The position numbers were made by a program, and so were the translations under genes. From positions 40,377 to 88,376 of the forward strand of contig RHPI01002910.1 in assembly GCA_009103225.1 (NCBI GenBank): a stretch of DNA of 48,000 bases. Direction: 5' to 3'. Below, piece by piece: positions 1-10,012 of this stretch (positions are counted from its first letter, which is position 1; every line of letters starts with the position of its first letter). Under the pieces are notes generated by a model that ran no database searches, was not told the origin of the DNA, and was given only the letters and a program-made list of their open reading frames with translations. The DNA comes from Chlorokybus atmophyticus. Its lineage: Eukaryota; Streptophyta; Chlorokybophyceae; Chlorokybales; Chlorokybaceae.

Positions 1-121
1 CTCTCTCTCTCTCTCCCCCTCTCTCTCTCTCTCTCTCCCTCTCTCTCTCTCGCTCTCCCTCTCTCTCTCTCGCTCTCTCTCTCGCTCTCTCGCTCGCTCG
101 CGCTCGCGCTCTCGCTCACAC
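1..121. repeat. CT/CG-rich pyrimidine microsatellite
   Basis: Almost pure CT dinucleotide tract that grades into CTCG units and ends just before the splice acceptor at 131-137. It lies inside an intron of the EMC1 gene and doubles as a very long polypyrimidine tract ahead of that acceptor. Confidence 0.9.
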
Positions 122-137
122 TCTTGCCTATGTGCAG

Positions 138-2498
138 GCCACAAGCGAGAACAACAAGATGACGCGTGATGCCAACGGGTTCCGCAAGCTGATCATAACT
201 TTAACAGAAGCTGAACAATTGCTAGCGCTTCACACTGGGAATGGTCGCATCGTCTGGTCTGCATTTTACGGCCCTGGCAGCAGCCGCTGTGCAACTTGTT
301 CTGAGTTGAAGTTGAAGAAGCTCCTACTTTGGCGCGCTCATGCGTCCCATAAAGGCAATGCTCCACAGGTATGCATGGCGCATACATTGTGGGGTACCTA
401 TGGCAGAGCCAGCTTACACAACTGTCTCCGAAAGATGTTTTGCTATTGTTCCATGCCCAACACTGTCATACTTGATCTCATGCATAGGTGTTGGTCATTG
501 GTGAAACGCCCTCAACAAACACAGCTTGTCTCCTGTGGTTGGACGCGCATACAGGCAGAGAATTGCGCTCCCAGACGCTGCCATATCGTGTGAAACATGT
601 CATTCAGCTGCCGTACTATGACACTGATGACCAGTCGCTGCTGCTGCTCGTTGACAGCACAGGCCGAGCGCATCTGTTTCCTGAAACAGAAGAGGCAGCT
701 GACATCGTTGCCCCTCGTGTTGGGGCAGTTTACTACTACGACATCAATGAGGCTACGGGTATCCTCACCGGGTATAGTTTCAATCTGAATGCAGTGGCAG
801 TACCAGTCACCATCACCTTCTTTGAATGGCCATTGTAGCAGCTGCAGGCAATGTGCACATGATCACAAGTGATATTCTCTCATTCACAGCTATGCCCTTA
901 CGGCATTGCCTGGGCGAGACAAGTTGACATTCGGTTCGCTTGAGCTGTGGCAAGTGGCGTTCCCATCCAACATGAAGATCGCCGCCGTGGCATCGAGGAG
1001 GTCAGATGAAGTGGCGGCGTCAAGGGCGCGTGTCAAGGGCGACCACAGCGTGCTGTACAAGTACCTCAATCCCAACACGCTGTTTGTCGCCACCACAACC
1101 TCTGCTGACGCTGTCGCTGCTGGCATTGAGCCCCACGTCACGGCCTACATTCTAGACACAGTCACCGGAGCAGTTCTCTACCAGACCACCCATGCCCAGG
1201 TGAAATGTGTTACAAGCATGCTTAGTGTAGCTTTCACACAGCCTATTGATTTGATGCCAGTCAACGCGAGCCGGAGTTACAGACACCACCATTGCAATGA
1301 CGGCATTTGCTGATGCGTGCGTGCATTGCAGGCAACAGGGCCGGTGAATGCTATGCTAAGTGAGAATTTTGTAGTCTACAACTTGTTCGATGTTAATGCC
1401 CACCGACACCAAGTTGCAGTGTTTGAGCTTTTTGACGAGAGTGCTGAGTCCACGCGTACCATCTCTGAACTCATGGCCACCACTAGCGTCCAAGGTATTC
1501 GCCTAGCTGGAGATGTGCAAATGAGCTAATGGAATGCGACTTGTCCTACAATCAATACAATAACGTGCACTGCACTCTGACTGACTGGTATAGGGGCATG
1601 CCAAATATGAATTTGTGTTTTGCAGCCATAGTGAAACAGGTGTTGAATTGGTGGACTCGCACAACGCCAGCGACACAGAGCAGCTTGGTACTGCCAAAGC
1701 TGCGGGTGTTTGGGCAGTCGTACTTCTTCCCTGAGACAATCAAGACGCTTGCAGTGACGACCACAGCGCGTGGAATCACCAGCAAGTTGGTGAGCAACGC
1801 AGCATGATGCTATCGCCCAGCGCATATGCTTCCGCGTATAGAACCCGCACGCAGTCATTCATGTTGTGCATGTCATTGTGTGCGTGCACAGTGAGACCCC
1901 ACCCTATGTATGCACACATTGGCATCTGTGGTTCAGGTGTTGATCGGTACCGGTTCTGATCAAGTGCTGGGCATGAGCAAAAAGCTGCTGGACCCTCGTC
2001 GACCATTGGTGCCTACAAATCAAGACAAGGAAGAAGGCTTGCTGCCTTATGCTGATAAGCTACCTGTGCAGCCGCAAGCGTATGCGACACACAAGTTGCA
2101 GGTAACTGCTGATTTACGCTGGTGTGCAACAATGCTTCTGTGTCTGATGCTTCAAATCTTTTTCCTCTGCCTGCGACTAATCTGTGCTGTATTCGTAATG
2201 ATGTGAGGGCCGATGGGTGGTGTTAGAGTCATATTGCTGACAAAGTCAACTCGCAATACAGGTAGCGAAGTTGAAGAATATTGTTACTGTCCCAGCGCGT
2301 CTGGAGTCAACATGCCTGATGTTTGCACACGGCATCGACATTTTCTTCAACCGTCTCGCCCCTTCCAAGACATACGATTTGCTCACAGACGATTTCAATT
2401 ACGCGCTACTCGTGCTAACCATCATATCTTTACTTATCGCGTTGGTGGTTACGAGCTACTTGAATAGGAAACAGGACTTGAAGAAACGGTGGAATTGA
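138..2498 (+). CDS. EMC1: ER membrane protein complex subunit 1, C-terminal part
   Basis: EMC1 is the large lumenal beta-propeller subunit, with one C-terminal membrane span, of the ER membrane protein complex that inserts tail-anchored and multipass proteins. Exons read by eye: 138-368, 488-about 793, 890-1199, 1332-1494, 1626-1789, 1937-2101 and 2262-2498, mostly with GT..AG borders; the join between the second and third is not resolved. Family landmarks seen are FRKLIITLT with LHTGNGRIVWS, ELWQVAFPS, GPVNAMLSENFVVYN, IKTLAVTTTARGIT, KEEGLLPYADKLP, and the very conserved end LESTCLMFAHGIDIFFNR..APSKTYDLLTDDFNY. A hydrophobic span (LLVLTIISLLIALVVTSYL) and a basic cytosolic tail ending KKRWN then stop follow. 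The N-terminal half of the gene lies off the left edge. Identification is from family knowledge and the pattern is specific. The codon after WN is TGA. Confidence 0.93.
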
Positions 2499-3422
2499 TG
2501 TTGCAGCACTGTTTCAATTACCGTCTGCTTGATTCAGAGTGCTGTGTCTCAAATGCCACTGGTGCATATTTACCTTGATGGTTGCGTTTTTTGGTTGTGA
2601 CATATTCACCTGCTGAAAGCCTTCCAACAAGTCCCAACCGCTCCATGAACACGCAACATACAGCCTCACCCTGGACTCCAAGTGGGGTGCCCAATATCAA
2701 CCACGGACGCCTCGTCGATCAGTTGCAAGTGCTTCCTGGTGAGTGGCACGGTTCCCTTGACAGGCCCTCGACCACTGGTACGGTCGTGTCATCATTAATA
2801 CTGTGGTTGCGTCGTCGTCTTCAATGCAGTACTGTGTGAAAGGTTGTCATTGGCAGGCTGGCAGGGCGATGTGTCAGGCAACTATGATAGCTCTGGCCTG
2901 CACCCTTGACGGGTTGGACTAGCTGTTGACAAGGAGCGCTGTCATCATGGCGCTGAGCGCTACTGGATTTCGCCATGATGATGCACGGAAAGCACTTGTC
3001 AAACTTGGTGGCATAGGGCCTAACGCCGCTGACTAGGCGGCACAGACTGGCGTTTGCTTGCATGCAAAGCGAAACACGCCACAGTCGACTGTGGCGTGGC
3101 AACGTGGTGATCGCAGCTCGCAGCGGCGTAGCTCAGTCCTGCAAACCACAGAGGGTAAGTTTGGGGGAGTGAATTGTCAGCTAGCACAGGCAGCTGGAGG
3201 CAACGCCTAGCAGCACTCAGTTATGTTGTGGCGTCTGCTTGGGGGTTGTGAAGCACAACTCTGAGGGCGCTTTTTGCTGCTGTGGCGCAAGTTGTGCACA
3301 TGCCACTCGTTTTGCCTTGCATGCATGCAGCATCACCTCCGTGCTGACGAGGTTGTCCATAGCACTTTGCGACCTGGCTGGATGATAGAGCACTAGACAC
3401 TGTTTCTGTGGTGATAGGGGAG
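2499..3422. other. intergenic: EMC1 3' flank and upstream of the hydrolase gene
   Basis: No supportable gene. It holds a hairpin (CATCATGGCG at about 2944 and its complement about 28 bases on) and a 24-base perfect palindrome at 3075-3098. The last few hundred bases should carry the 5' region of the hydrolase gene; no clear TATA motif was recognised. Confidence 0.6.
3075..3098. repeat. 24-bp perfect palindrome
   Basis: The left half is CACGCCACAGTC and the right half is its exact reverse complement, with no spacer. It lies about 325 bases upstream of the hydrolase start. It could be a protein binding site or the remnant of a small element; function unknown. Confidence 0.85.
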
Positions 3423-5414
3423 ATGGCGTTGAAGTGCAGCACACTGGCAGTGGCAGCATCCGCCTGCATGGTTGGTCTCCTCCTTTCCTGCCTCGTAGCT
3501 GCCAATGCTGGAACAAACGAGACAAAGGGTTTCTACTTCCGCACTGGCCTGCAGCCGCCCATCAACATGACAGGACAGCTGGGCGCTGCTCTCTTCCGTA
3601 TCATCGTCCCAGTCAACTGGAAGGGCGTCCTCATTGTTGACGGCCATGGCTACATCGCCAAACTCGTCGAGGGCCGCGCCATTTACCCCTTCGAGCTCGG
3701 CACAGACGGCTTCCCCTCCAAAGAGGAACAGGCAAGAGTCAATGGGTGCTCAATGATTGAGGTTGTTACGCACTTTGTGTCATGCATATGGTATAGCGCC
3801 GGGCAGGTAATGCACAGTTATGCACAGTCATGCACACACCCACGCATACAATTGGCAAGACAACAAGACAACAGCGGCAAGCTGAATCACACCATGCATG
3901 TGTCCTTGCAGGAGCCATTCATAGCCAATGTTGGTGGCTATGCCATCGCCACGACCAAGTACTCGGCCGAGGGTTGGTCCATCCAGGAAGCGCTGACGGA
4001 GCTGCCTCAGCTGACCCGCTTCTTCCGCAGAGAGATTGGCCGCCCCGTCCGCGCCATCATCACGGGCGGGTCCATGTCCGCCATCCCCACCATCGCGCTG
4101 GCCGAAGACCCCCTGCTCTCGGGCCCGGACAGGCTGTACAATGGCGCCTTCGCCTTCTGCGGGATCAACGCCGGGACGTCCATGACAGTCGACTACCTCA
4201 TGACGGTGAGGTTTGAGAAGAGTGGTTTCATCTGAACGCTTGCGCTCTTGCATCAACTGCGGGTATTGCGTCGCTGCAGATTGCAAAGGCGTATGATGCC
4301 ACTTTTGGCATCCCTCCAGAATGGGGCACAGCTGGCCTTTTGGCACCCAACCTGAACTTCTCTGGGCCCAACTCTACCGACCCCGGGAACACCATCAGCT
4401 TCCAGGTGCTACACTCAGCTCAGTTGCTAAGCTATTCTCTCTCAAGCATGCACGCACTGCGCATGAACGGATGCTACATCACAGTCGCAGCTTCATATCT
4501 GTGCGCGTGTACCTGCTGTTGAATTCATGCTTGCAAGGAGGTTGAGTACTTGTTGCATGCATTCACGCCATTGTGCAGCTTTGCCAAGCTGGCTTCCCCT
4601 CCTGTGAAGAAGCGGAGCCGTACAGCAACCAGGCAGCATTTAATTTTGAGCTCATGCGGCTGCTTCTGTTTCCCAGCTTACCCAAGGCTGATGTCTACCC
4701 TTCTGCCAACTTCATTGGCTGGATGTTTGGTAAGCTGAGCATTGATACATTCTAGTTGACCACATAACAACTCTTACATTATTTGCCTACGAGAAACCTA
4801 TTGTTGGTTGAAAGCTATTGTGTGCAGGCAATCTATTCTTCACGTTTCAAGTACGTTGGGACATCCAAACTCGGGCAGGCGGCACTATCACCGGCACCGA
4901 TGTGGGCTTTGTGTACGACTTCAATGAGATTGCCCAAGCGCAGAACGCAGCGCAATACCTGAAAGACACTTTCGGTCTGGATCCTGCGCCATATCTTGCC
5001 AAGATGAACGCCGCGCCGAAGATTATTGCTGACCCACAAGGCAGTGCCTATGCCGCGAGCTTCAAAGACTTCACTGGCCAGCTGCAAATCCCCATGATTA
5101 CAATGCACAACGATCTGGACGGGCAAGTGCGCACCAGCCACGAGTCTTTCTATCGGGATCTCGTCCAGTCTGCCGGCAAGTCTGAGCTGCTGTTTCAGAC
5201 GTTTGTTGACACGTACCCCAACCTGTTTATCGGCTCGAACGGCCCCAACATCACCTCCTCCGGCCACTGCATTTACACCAAGGAGCAGATGGTTGCTGCT
5301 TTCAATGCGCTCGATGACTGGGTGGCTACAGGAGAGCGGCCCGTGTCTTCCGAGTTCACACCTGCTGGCGGGTTTGACTTCAACTTCGCGCCTTTGCCGT
5401 GGCCGCTCTCATGA
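3423..5414 (+). CDS. secreted alpha/beta-hydrolase-like protein, intact copy
   Basis: Five exons: 3423-3731, 3912-4205, 4280-4405, 4579-4729 and 4828-5414, giving about 488 residues with all phases agreeing. ATG 3423 is chosen because a typical signal peptide follows at once (hydrophobic AVAASACMVGLLLSCLVAANA); an in-frame start at 3408 would add five residues. Landmarks are NWKGVLIVDGHGYI (early beta strand), IITGGSMSAIP (likely nucleophile elbow, Ser after GG, near residue 150), LYNGAFAFCG, MHNDLDGQV (possible acid residue) and TSSGHCIYTKEQM (likely catalytic His). These fit a serine alpha/beta hydrolase acting outside the cell or in a vacuole; the substrate is unknown. Intron 1 starts with GC, not GT (CAG then GCAAGA). 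A broken inverted copy lies at 6453-8453. The hydrolase fold is inferred from motifs, not from a database match. Confidence 0.8.
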
Positions 5415-6452
5415 GCAGTTGGCATGGCTTTGTCATGGCAAGTCTCTGCACAGAAAGCACACATTCTGTACTCATCAGGATGATGGTCAATGCTACAGTG
5501 CTAGCGTATGGTAATGGCTGTATGCACTGGGTAAAGAGTTTATGCAAGAGGCGTCTACGTCCTCCTGGCGGTTGATCAAACATAGGCTACTGTGCTTGAC
5601 ACTCCTTCGCTGGTGGTATACGTGTGAGCGTGTGTACAAAGAATTTGTCTGGACAGGGCTCCTCATACCTGGCAGGTATACATAGGCTTTCCAATTACAG
5701 AGGTGCAAACACACAGGCACACAACCCAGCACACCAGCAGTAGCGCAAGGCAACAAGGGCACTTCAATTACTTGGGCCAGGGCCTAGTCAAGCTGTGCGC
5801 TGTTACTAAGTGTGGATGACATGTAGGCGCCATGCACATGTAAGCTGGTATGGATTGTGTGGCGCTAGCTACACTGCTGCATCGTATATGTTATACACAC
5901 TTCACTTGGCGTGACAAAGGGACGTAGGCAATGCATGTAGTACCGCATGCTGCAAAAGTACATTTCCCCTTTTCTCTGCACAGACAGGCCAATGGCAGTC
6001 AACATATGCGTAATCCGTCACAAGCACGCCTAATCCGCAGAGCACTGATATGCTGTCTACTCCAGTTCACAGATTTATGTACACAGTGCAGTGTAATTTG
6101 AACCCAGCATGAACTTGCTGTCTCCAACCTTGCTTAGGACCATGGCACTTGTCATGTAGGTACTTGCGCTTGTCTGGTTACGTGCGTATGAGTACGGGTA
6201 TGTATGTGTTGGAAAGAGGAGCCCTGCATCTCCTTATTGATAATGTCGAAGGCATTGTGAATCATGTGTGCACCTTCAGAGACAGCGACAGCAACATGAT
6301 TTGTACTGTTTACTAGAGGATGACAGTGCGGGTGCGGGCACCAACGGGTCTAGTTTGCACTGGTTGATGCTGCTTGCTTGATGCCAGAGCTCCTCAGTGT
6401 CTGGGACTCAAGCTACAAGGAGAAAGAGCAGAGAAACACTGAAGAAAGACCG
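5415..6452. other. intergenic between convergent hydrolase gene and pseudogene
   Basis: About 1 kb between the two tail-to-tail copies. No coding signal, RNA gene or repeat family was recognised. It presumably holds the 3' untranslated regions of both copies. Confidence 0.6.
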
Positions 6453-8453
6453 TTACGCCAAGGGCCATGTGAGGGGCTTAAAGTTGAAGTCAAAGCCGCC
6501 AGCAGGGGCAAAGTCCGCATTCATGGGTCGCTCGCCCTTGGCAATCCAGTCATCATGAGAGTTGAAAGCAGCCAGCATCCGCTCCTTTGCAGCCAATGAA
6601 CAGGTTGGGGCAGGTGTCCACCCACGTCTGACACAGCAAGTTGGACTTGCCTACAGACTTGACGAGATTGTGGTAGTATGCCTCGTTGCTCGTGCGCACT
6701 TGGCCAGCAAGCAAGTTGTGCATGGTGAGCATGGGGATCTGGAGGTTGCCAGTGAAGTCAGTGTACTTGGCGTAGGCCTTACCGGCGAGGTCGGCGATGA
6801 TCTTGGGCGCAGCGTTCATCTTGGCATGTACGGGGCAGGGTCATAGCCGAAATTGTCGTTTAGGTACTTCTCGGGGTTCTGCGCTCGGGCGATCTTGTTG
6901 AACAGCCATAGGTAACACCAACGTCAGTGCTAGTGATAGCGCCGCCTGCCCGGGTCTGGATGTCCCAACGCACTTGGAAGGTGAAGAAGAGGTTACCTGC
7001 ACGGAAAGCATACCGTGTCCAGGTCAATATACAGCTACAACAAACGTAATTGTCTATCAAAGCGCAATGCCAGAATGCCAGACATGCAAGTACAGCTTTA
7101 CCGAACATCCAGCCAGGAAAGCCAGCAGGATCAGGATACACATCCGCCTTGGGCAGGGTGGGGAACAGCAGCAGGCGGATGAGCTCGAACTTGAAGGCGA
7201 CCTCCCTGTCCTTCGGAGGCAGGAATGCACCACAAGATGGGATGCCAGCTTGGCACAGCTGCACAACAATGGAAGGTTCGGCGCAGATCCCAACATTTAG
7301 GCCGCAACTAATAGACTGTGCACACGTATACTTCGGAGAAATGTTGTGTATCTGGGAACAGGACTATCCTGCAAGATGCATGCAACTTCGCTCTTCAACT
7401 TAGCAATATTAGTCCATGCCATTACATGCGGTCACAGCATAAGTGCTGCGCATGTGTCAGACCGTCAAGAATGTAGCTGCCAGCAGCCAGACTACTGCAA
7501 GGAGTTGACCTGGAATCTAATAGTGGCAGCAGGATCAGTTGGAGCGGACCCGCCTAAGTTCAGGTTGGGGTACAACTTGCCAGCGGTGCCCCATTAAGCA
7601 GGGATGCCAAAGACGGCATCATACACCTTGGCAACCTGCAGCATACATGAGAGTCCTCAACCTGAGCGCGTGAAAATTAGGCAAGGCGCGTGGCGACTGC
7701 CTGGTGTTTGTACTTGGATCGACGCATGCAAGTATGAGCAGCATTATGACAAGCAGCAGCAGCAGCCTGCGCTTCATGCATCTAAATCACCTGCTGAAGA
7801 CCACCTTTCTTAGAGTCATCAGGTAGTTGACAGTCTCTGATGTACCCGCAGCCATGCCGCAGAAAGCAAAGGCGCCATTGTAGAGCTTTCCCCTGTCAGT
7901 GGGGGGACCAGATAGTCTGCGGTTCTCGGCCAGCGCAATGGTGGGGAAGGCTGACACTGTCCAGTGTGGCCACCCGAGACGATGGTGCGTGCCGGGCACG
8001 CATTCTCGGTGCGGAAGAAGAGGGTGAGCTGAGGCAGCTCCCTGAGAGCCTCCTGGATGGACGAGTACTTGATGGTAGCAAGAGCATAGCCACCGACGTC
8101 GGAGAAGTACTGCTCCTTTACCATGTCAGAGCTGCTCTTAGTTTATAGCATTGGCAGTGTTCTTGCCTGGCTTTCCTTGGCGGGGAAGCCGTCTGTGCCA
8201 AGCTCAAAGCGGTACACTTCACGTCCCTCGCCCAGCTTGGCGATGTAGCCGTGGCCGTCCAGGATGAGAACGCCCTTCCAGTTGGAGGTGGCGATGATGC
8301 GGAAGGGGCGCTGCCGCGCTGGGCGGTCATGTAGATGGGTGGACGCAGGCCGTTCCTGAAGCGGAAACCCTTGGCAGCAGCTGGAGCCACCAGCAGAGCA
8401 AGGAGAGCGAGCATGCAAGCGAATGCTACCGCACTGCGGCCCATCCTGGCCAT
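6453..8453 (-). pseudogene. decayed paralogue of the alpha/beta-hydrolase gene
   Basis: Reads on the minus strand with the same exon order as the intact copy at 3423-5414. It keeps a good signal peptide (MARMGRSAVAFACMLALLALL...) at 8453 and the same GC..AG first intron (CAG then GCAAGA). Lesions seen: a frameshift just after YMTAQ in exon 1; exon 2 lacks the codons matching SAEGW, and GGSMSA has become GGHTGQ with a nearby frame change; the exon 3 codon for Glu in PEWGTAG is TAA; a frameshift follows TDVGVTY in the last exon; and a deletion removes the GPNITSSGHCIY segment with the presumed catalytic His. The reading frame then recovers into KERMLAAFNSHDDWIAKGER to the stop at 6453-6455. Loss of both presumed catalytic residues argues for a real pseudogene more than for sequencing error. 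Confidence 0.85.
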
Positions 8454-8950
8454 CCTGTTCCATCAAAGACAACCAACAGGACAAAGCTTGGAACGGTGCT
8501 TGCAAATATGCGGCTTGCATGTACAACCGTCAGCAAGCTCAGTTCCACAGACTCACATTTACACTAGCTTCAGCAAGCACACATGCATGACCCTTCTCGT
8601 TGAGGTACACACAGGCAGGCAGCATGCAAAGGTAGTGCACCACTCGCATTTGTGACAAGCAAGCAAGCACCCCAAGACAACTGCAACCCTGACACTCAAC
8701 TTGAGGTTGAACCCTCGTGAGTATATAAGAGTTGTTGTGCGTACCTTCGCATACAAGGAGGGTCTGCGAAGCTGCCGCCACTACCACTGACACTCAGCTA
8801 CCAACTACCGTGTAAGTGTAACTATGTACAGCGCCCGAACAGCAAAGGTGTGTAACGCAGCATTGCGCGAGGGCGACGTACTCATGTCGGCAACGTGCTT
8901 ACCGGTAGGCATAGGGATCTCCGCCGAAACTGCGACGCCTTCCGTGCCTT
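8454..8950. other. upstream region of the hydrolase pseudogene
   Basis: No coding signal. A TATA-like motif (GTATATAAGAG) lies at about 8719-8729. It reads on the plus strand and so does not clearly serve the minus-strand pseudogene. Confidence 0.4.
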
Positions 8951-8954
8951 AGGT

Positions 8955-9008
8955 ACCTGCTGCAGCTTGCGAAGGCATATGGTGCCACTTTGGCATCCCT
9001 CTGGATTG
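8955..9008 (+). pseudogene. third, fragmentary copy of hydrolase exon 3
   Basis: The stretch from GCTGCAGCTTGCGAAGGC to GGCATCCCTCTGG matches the splice acceptor and first about 45 bases of exon 3 of the intact gene (4275-4325) with few substitutions and one missing T, which breaks the frame. Similarity stops soon after the ATCCCT motif. It is on the plus strand, opposite to the adjacent pseudogene, so the family has been copied or rearranged here more than once. Too short to be functional. Confidence 0.7.
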
Positions 9009-9052
9009 CTGTACGCGGTACAGTATAGGTACTGGTTGTGTATCACGGTACA

Positions 9053-9072
9053 CTTGTACACCGGTGTACAAG
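9053..9072. repeat. 20-bp perfect palindrome beside the hydrolase scrap
   Basis: CTTGTACACC followed directly by GGTGTACAAG, a perfect spacer-less palindrome about 45 bases beyond the point where similarity to hydrolase exon 3 ends. It may mark a rearrangement breakpoint; no function is known. Confidence 0.8.
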
Positions 9073-10012
9073 AAAGTAAAAGCACCCAACCAAGTAAACT
9101 CATGTATTGCTTGCGAGAGTCCACCACATCCGCCATGGTTTTGGTAACATCTCGTTAGCCAGATGCCTTGTATGTGAAGTTTTGAAGGCTGCTGCAATGA
9201 AACGCGGGGCCGATGGCGTCCTGTGCAGCTGTACAGTGAACACCTTAAGAAGGTGTCACAGTGGCAGGCGCGCGCTGCGATATTAATCAGCTGGTGCAGC
9301 CAGGAACCCATGAGCTGCGTTCAGAGTGAGATGCAACTTTGCAGCCAAGCATGTGGTAATATGCCTCGCACACCGTCACAACTGTGGCTGAACACTGGCT
9401 GAACACTTACCTACTTATTGAAAAGCCTCCTTAGGCTGAGGAAGTGGCGCTCAGAATCCATAATGTTAGCAATCGTAACCGTATCCGCATCCACGTTGCA
9501 ATGCTGTAGACCAAAAGCACGAATTGCATGCGCAAAGCCACATTGAACATCATCTCATGCATGACTGCCTATGGTTGTAGCACCCCTAGTTGCTAGTGTA
9601 CAAAAGATGCAAGGTCCACCATGCCCTGGCCGTAGTAGCGAACACACGAAGGCCCTTACACGCCGCCAAGATACAGCCTACTATGTTGGGCAGTTCTTGA
9701 ACTGATCACCAGAATCAAGCAAGCTCTGCAAGACCGAGGATGCAGCCAGGCTATAATGACCCGAGACCACATGCTGCACCATTGGACCGATGTGTACATA
9801 TGTATGTAAAGTTTGTGGTTGCCTTCTATGGAAATCAAAGGCCAGCCCCTGTGCTTAACATTTGGTAAGGACAGTTGTGTAATCGGCGACACGACGGTGT
9901 GAGATATCATGCGCACACCCACTACGCGCAATATGATCAATGTGCCAGCCCCGTTAAACTACTGCCTACCAGGCATTGGAAGCAATAAGTGTTGTGTTTG
10001 CCAATATGGCCT
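9073..10012. other. intergenic, 3' flank of the sterol reductase gene
   Basis: No coding signal recognised on either strand. The right end should hold the 3' untranslated region of the minus-strand sterol reductase gene. Confidence 0.5.

Noticed and set aside
3120-3160. A-box-like GTAGCTCAGTC suggesting a tRNA gene
   Set aside because: No B-box at the right distance and no cloverleaf could be drawn.
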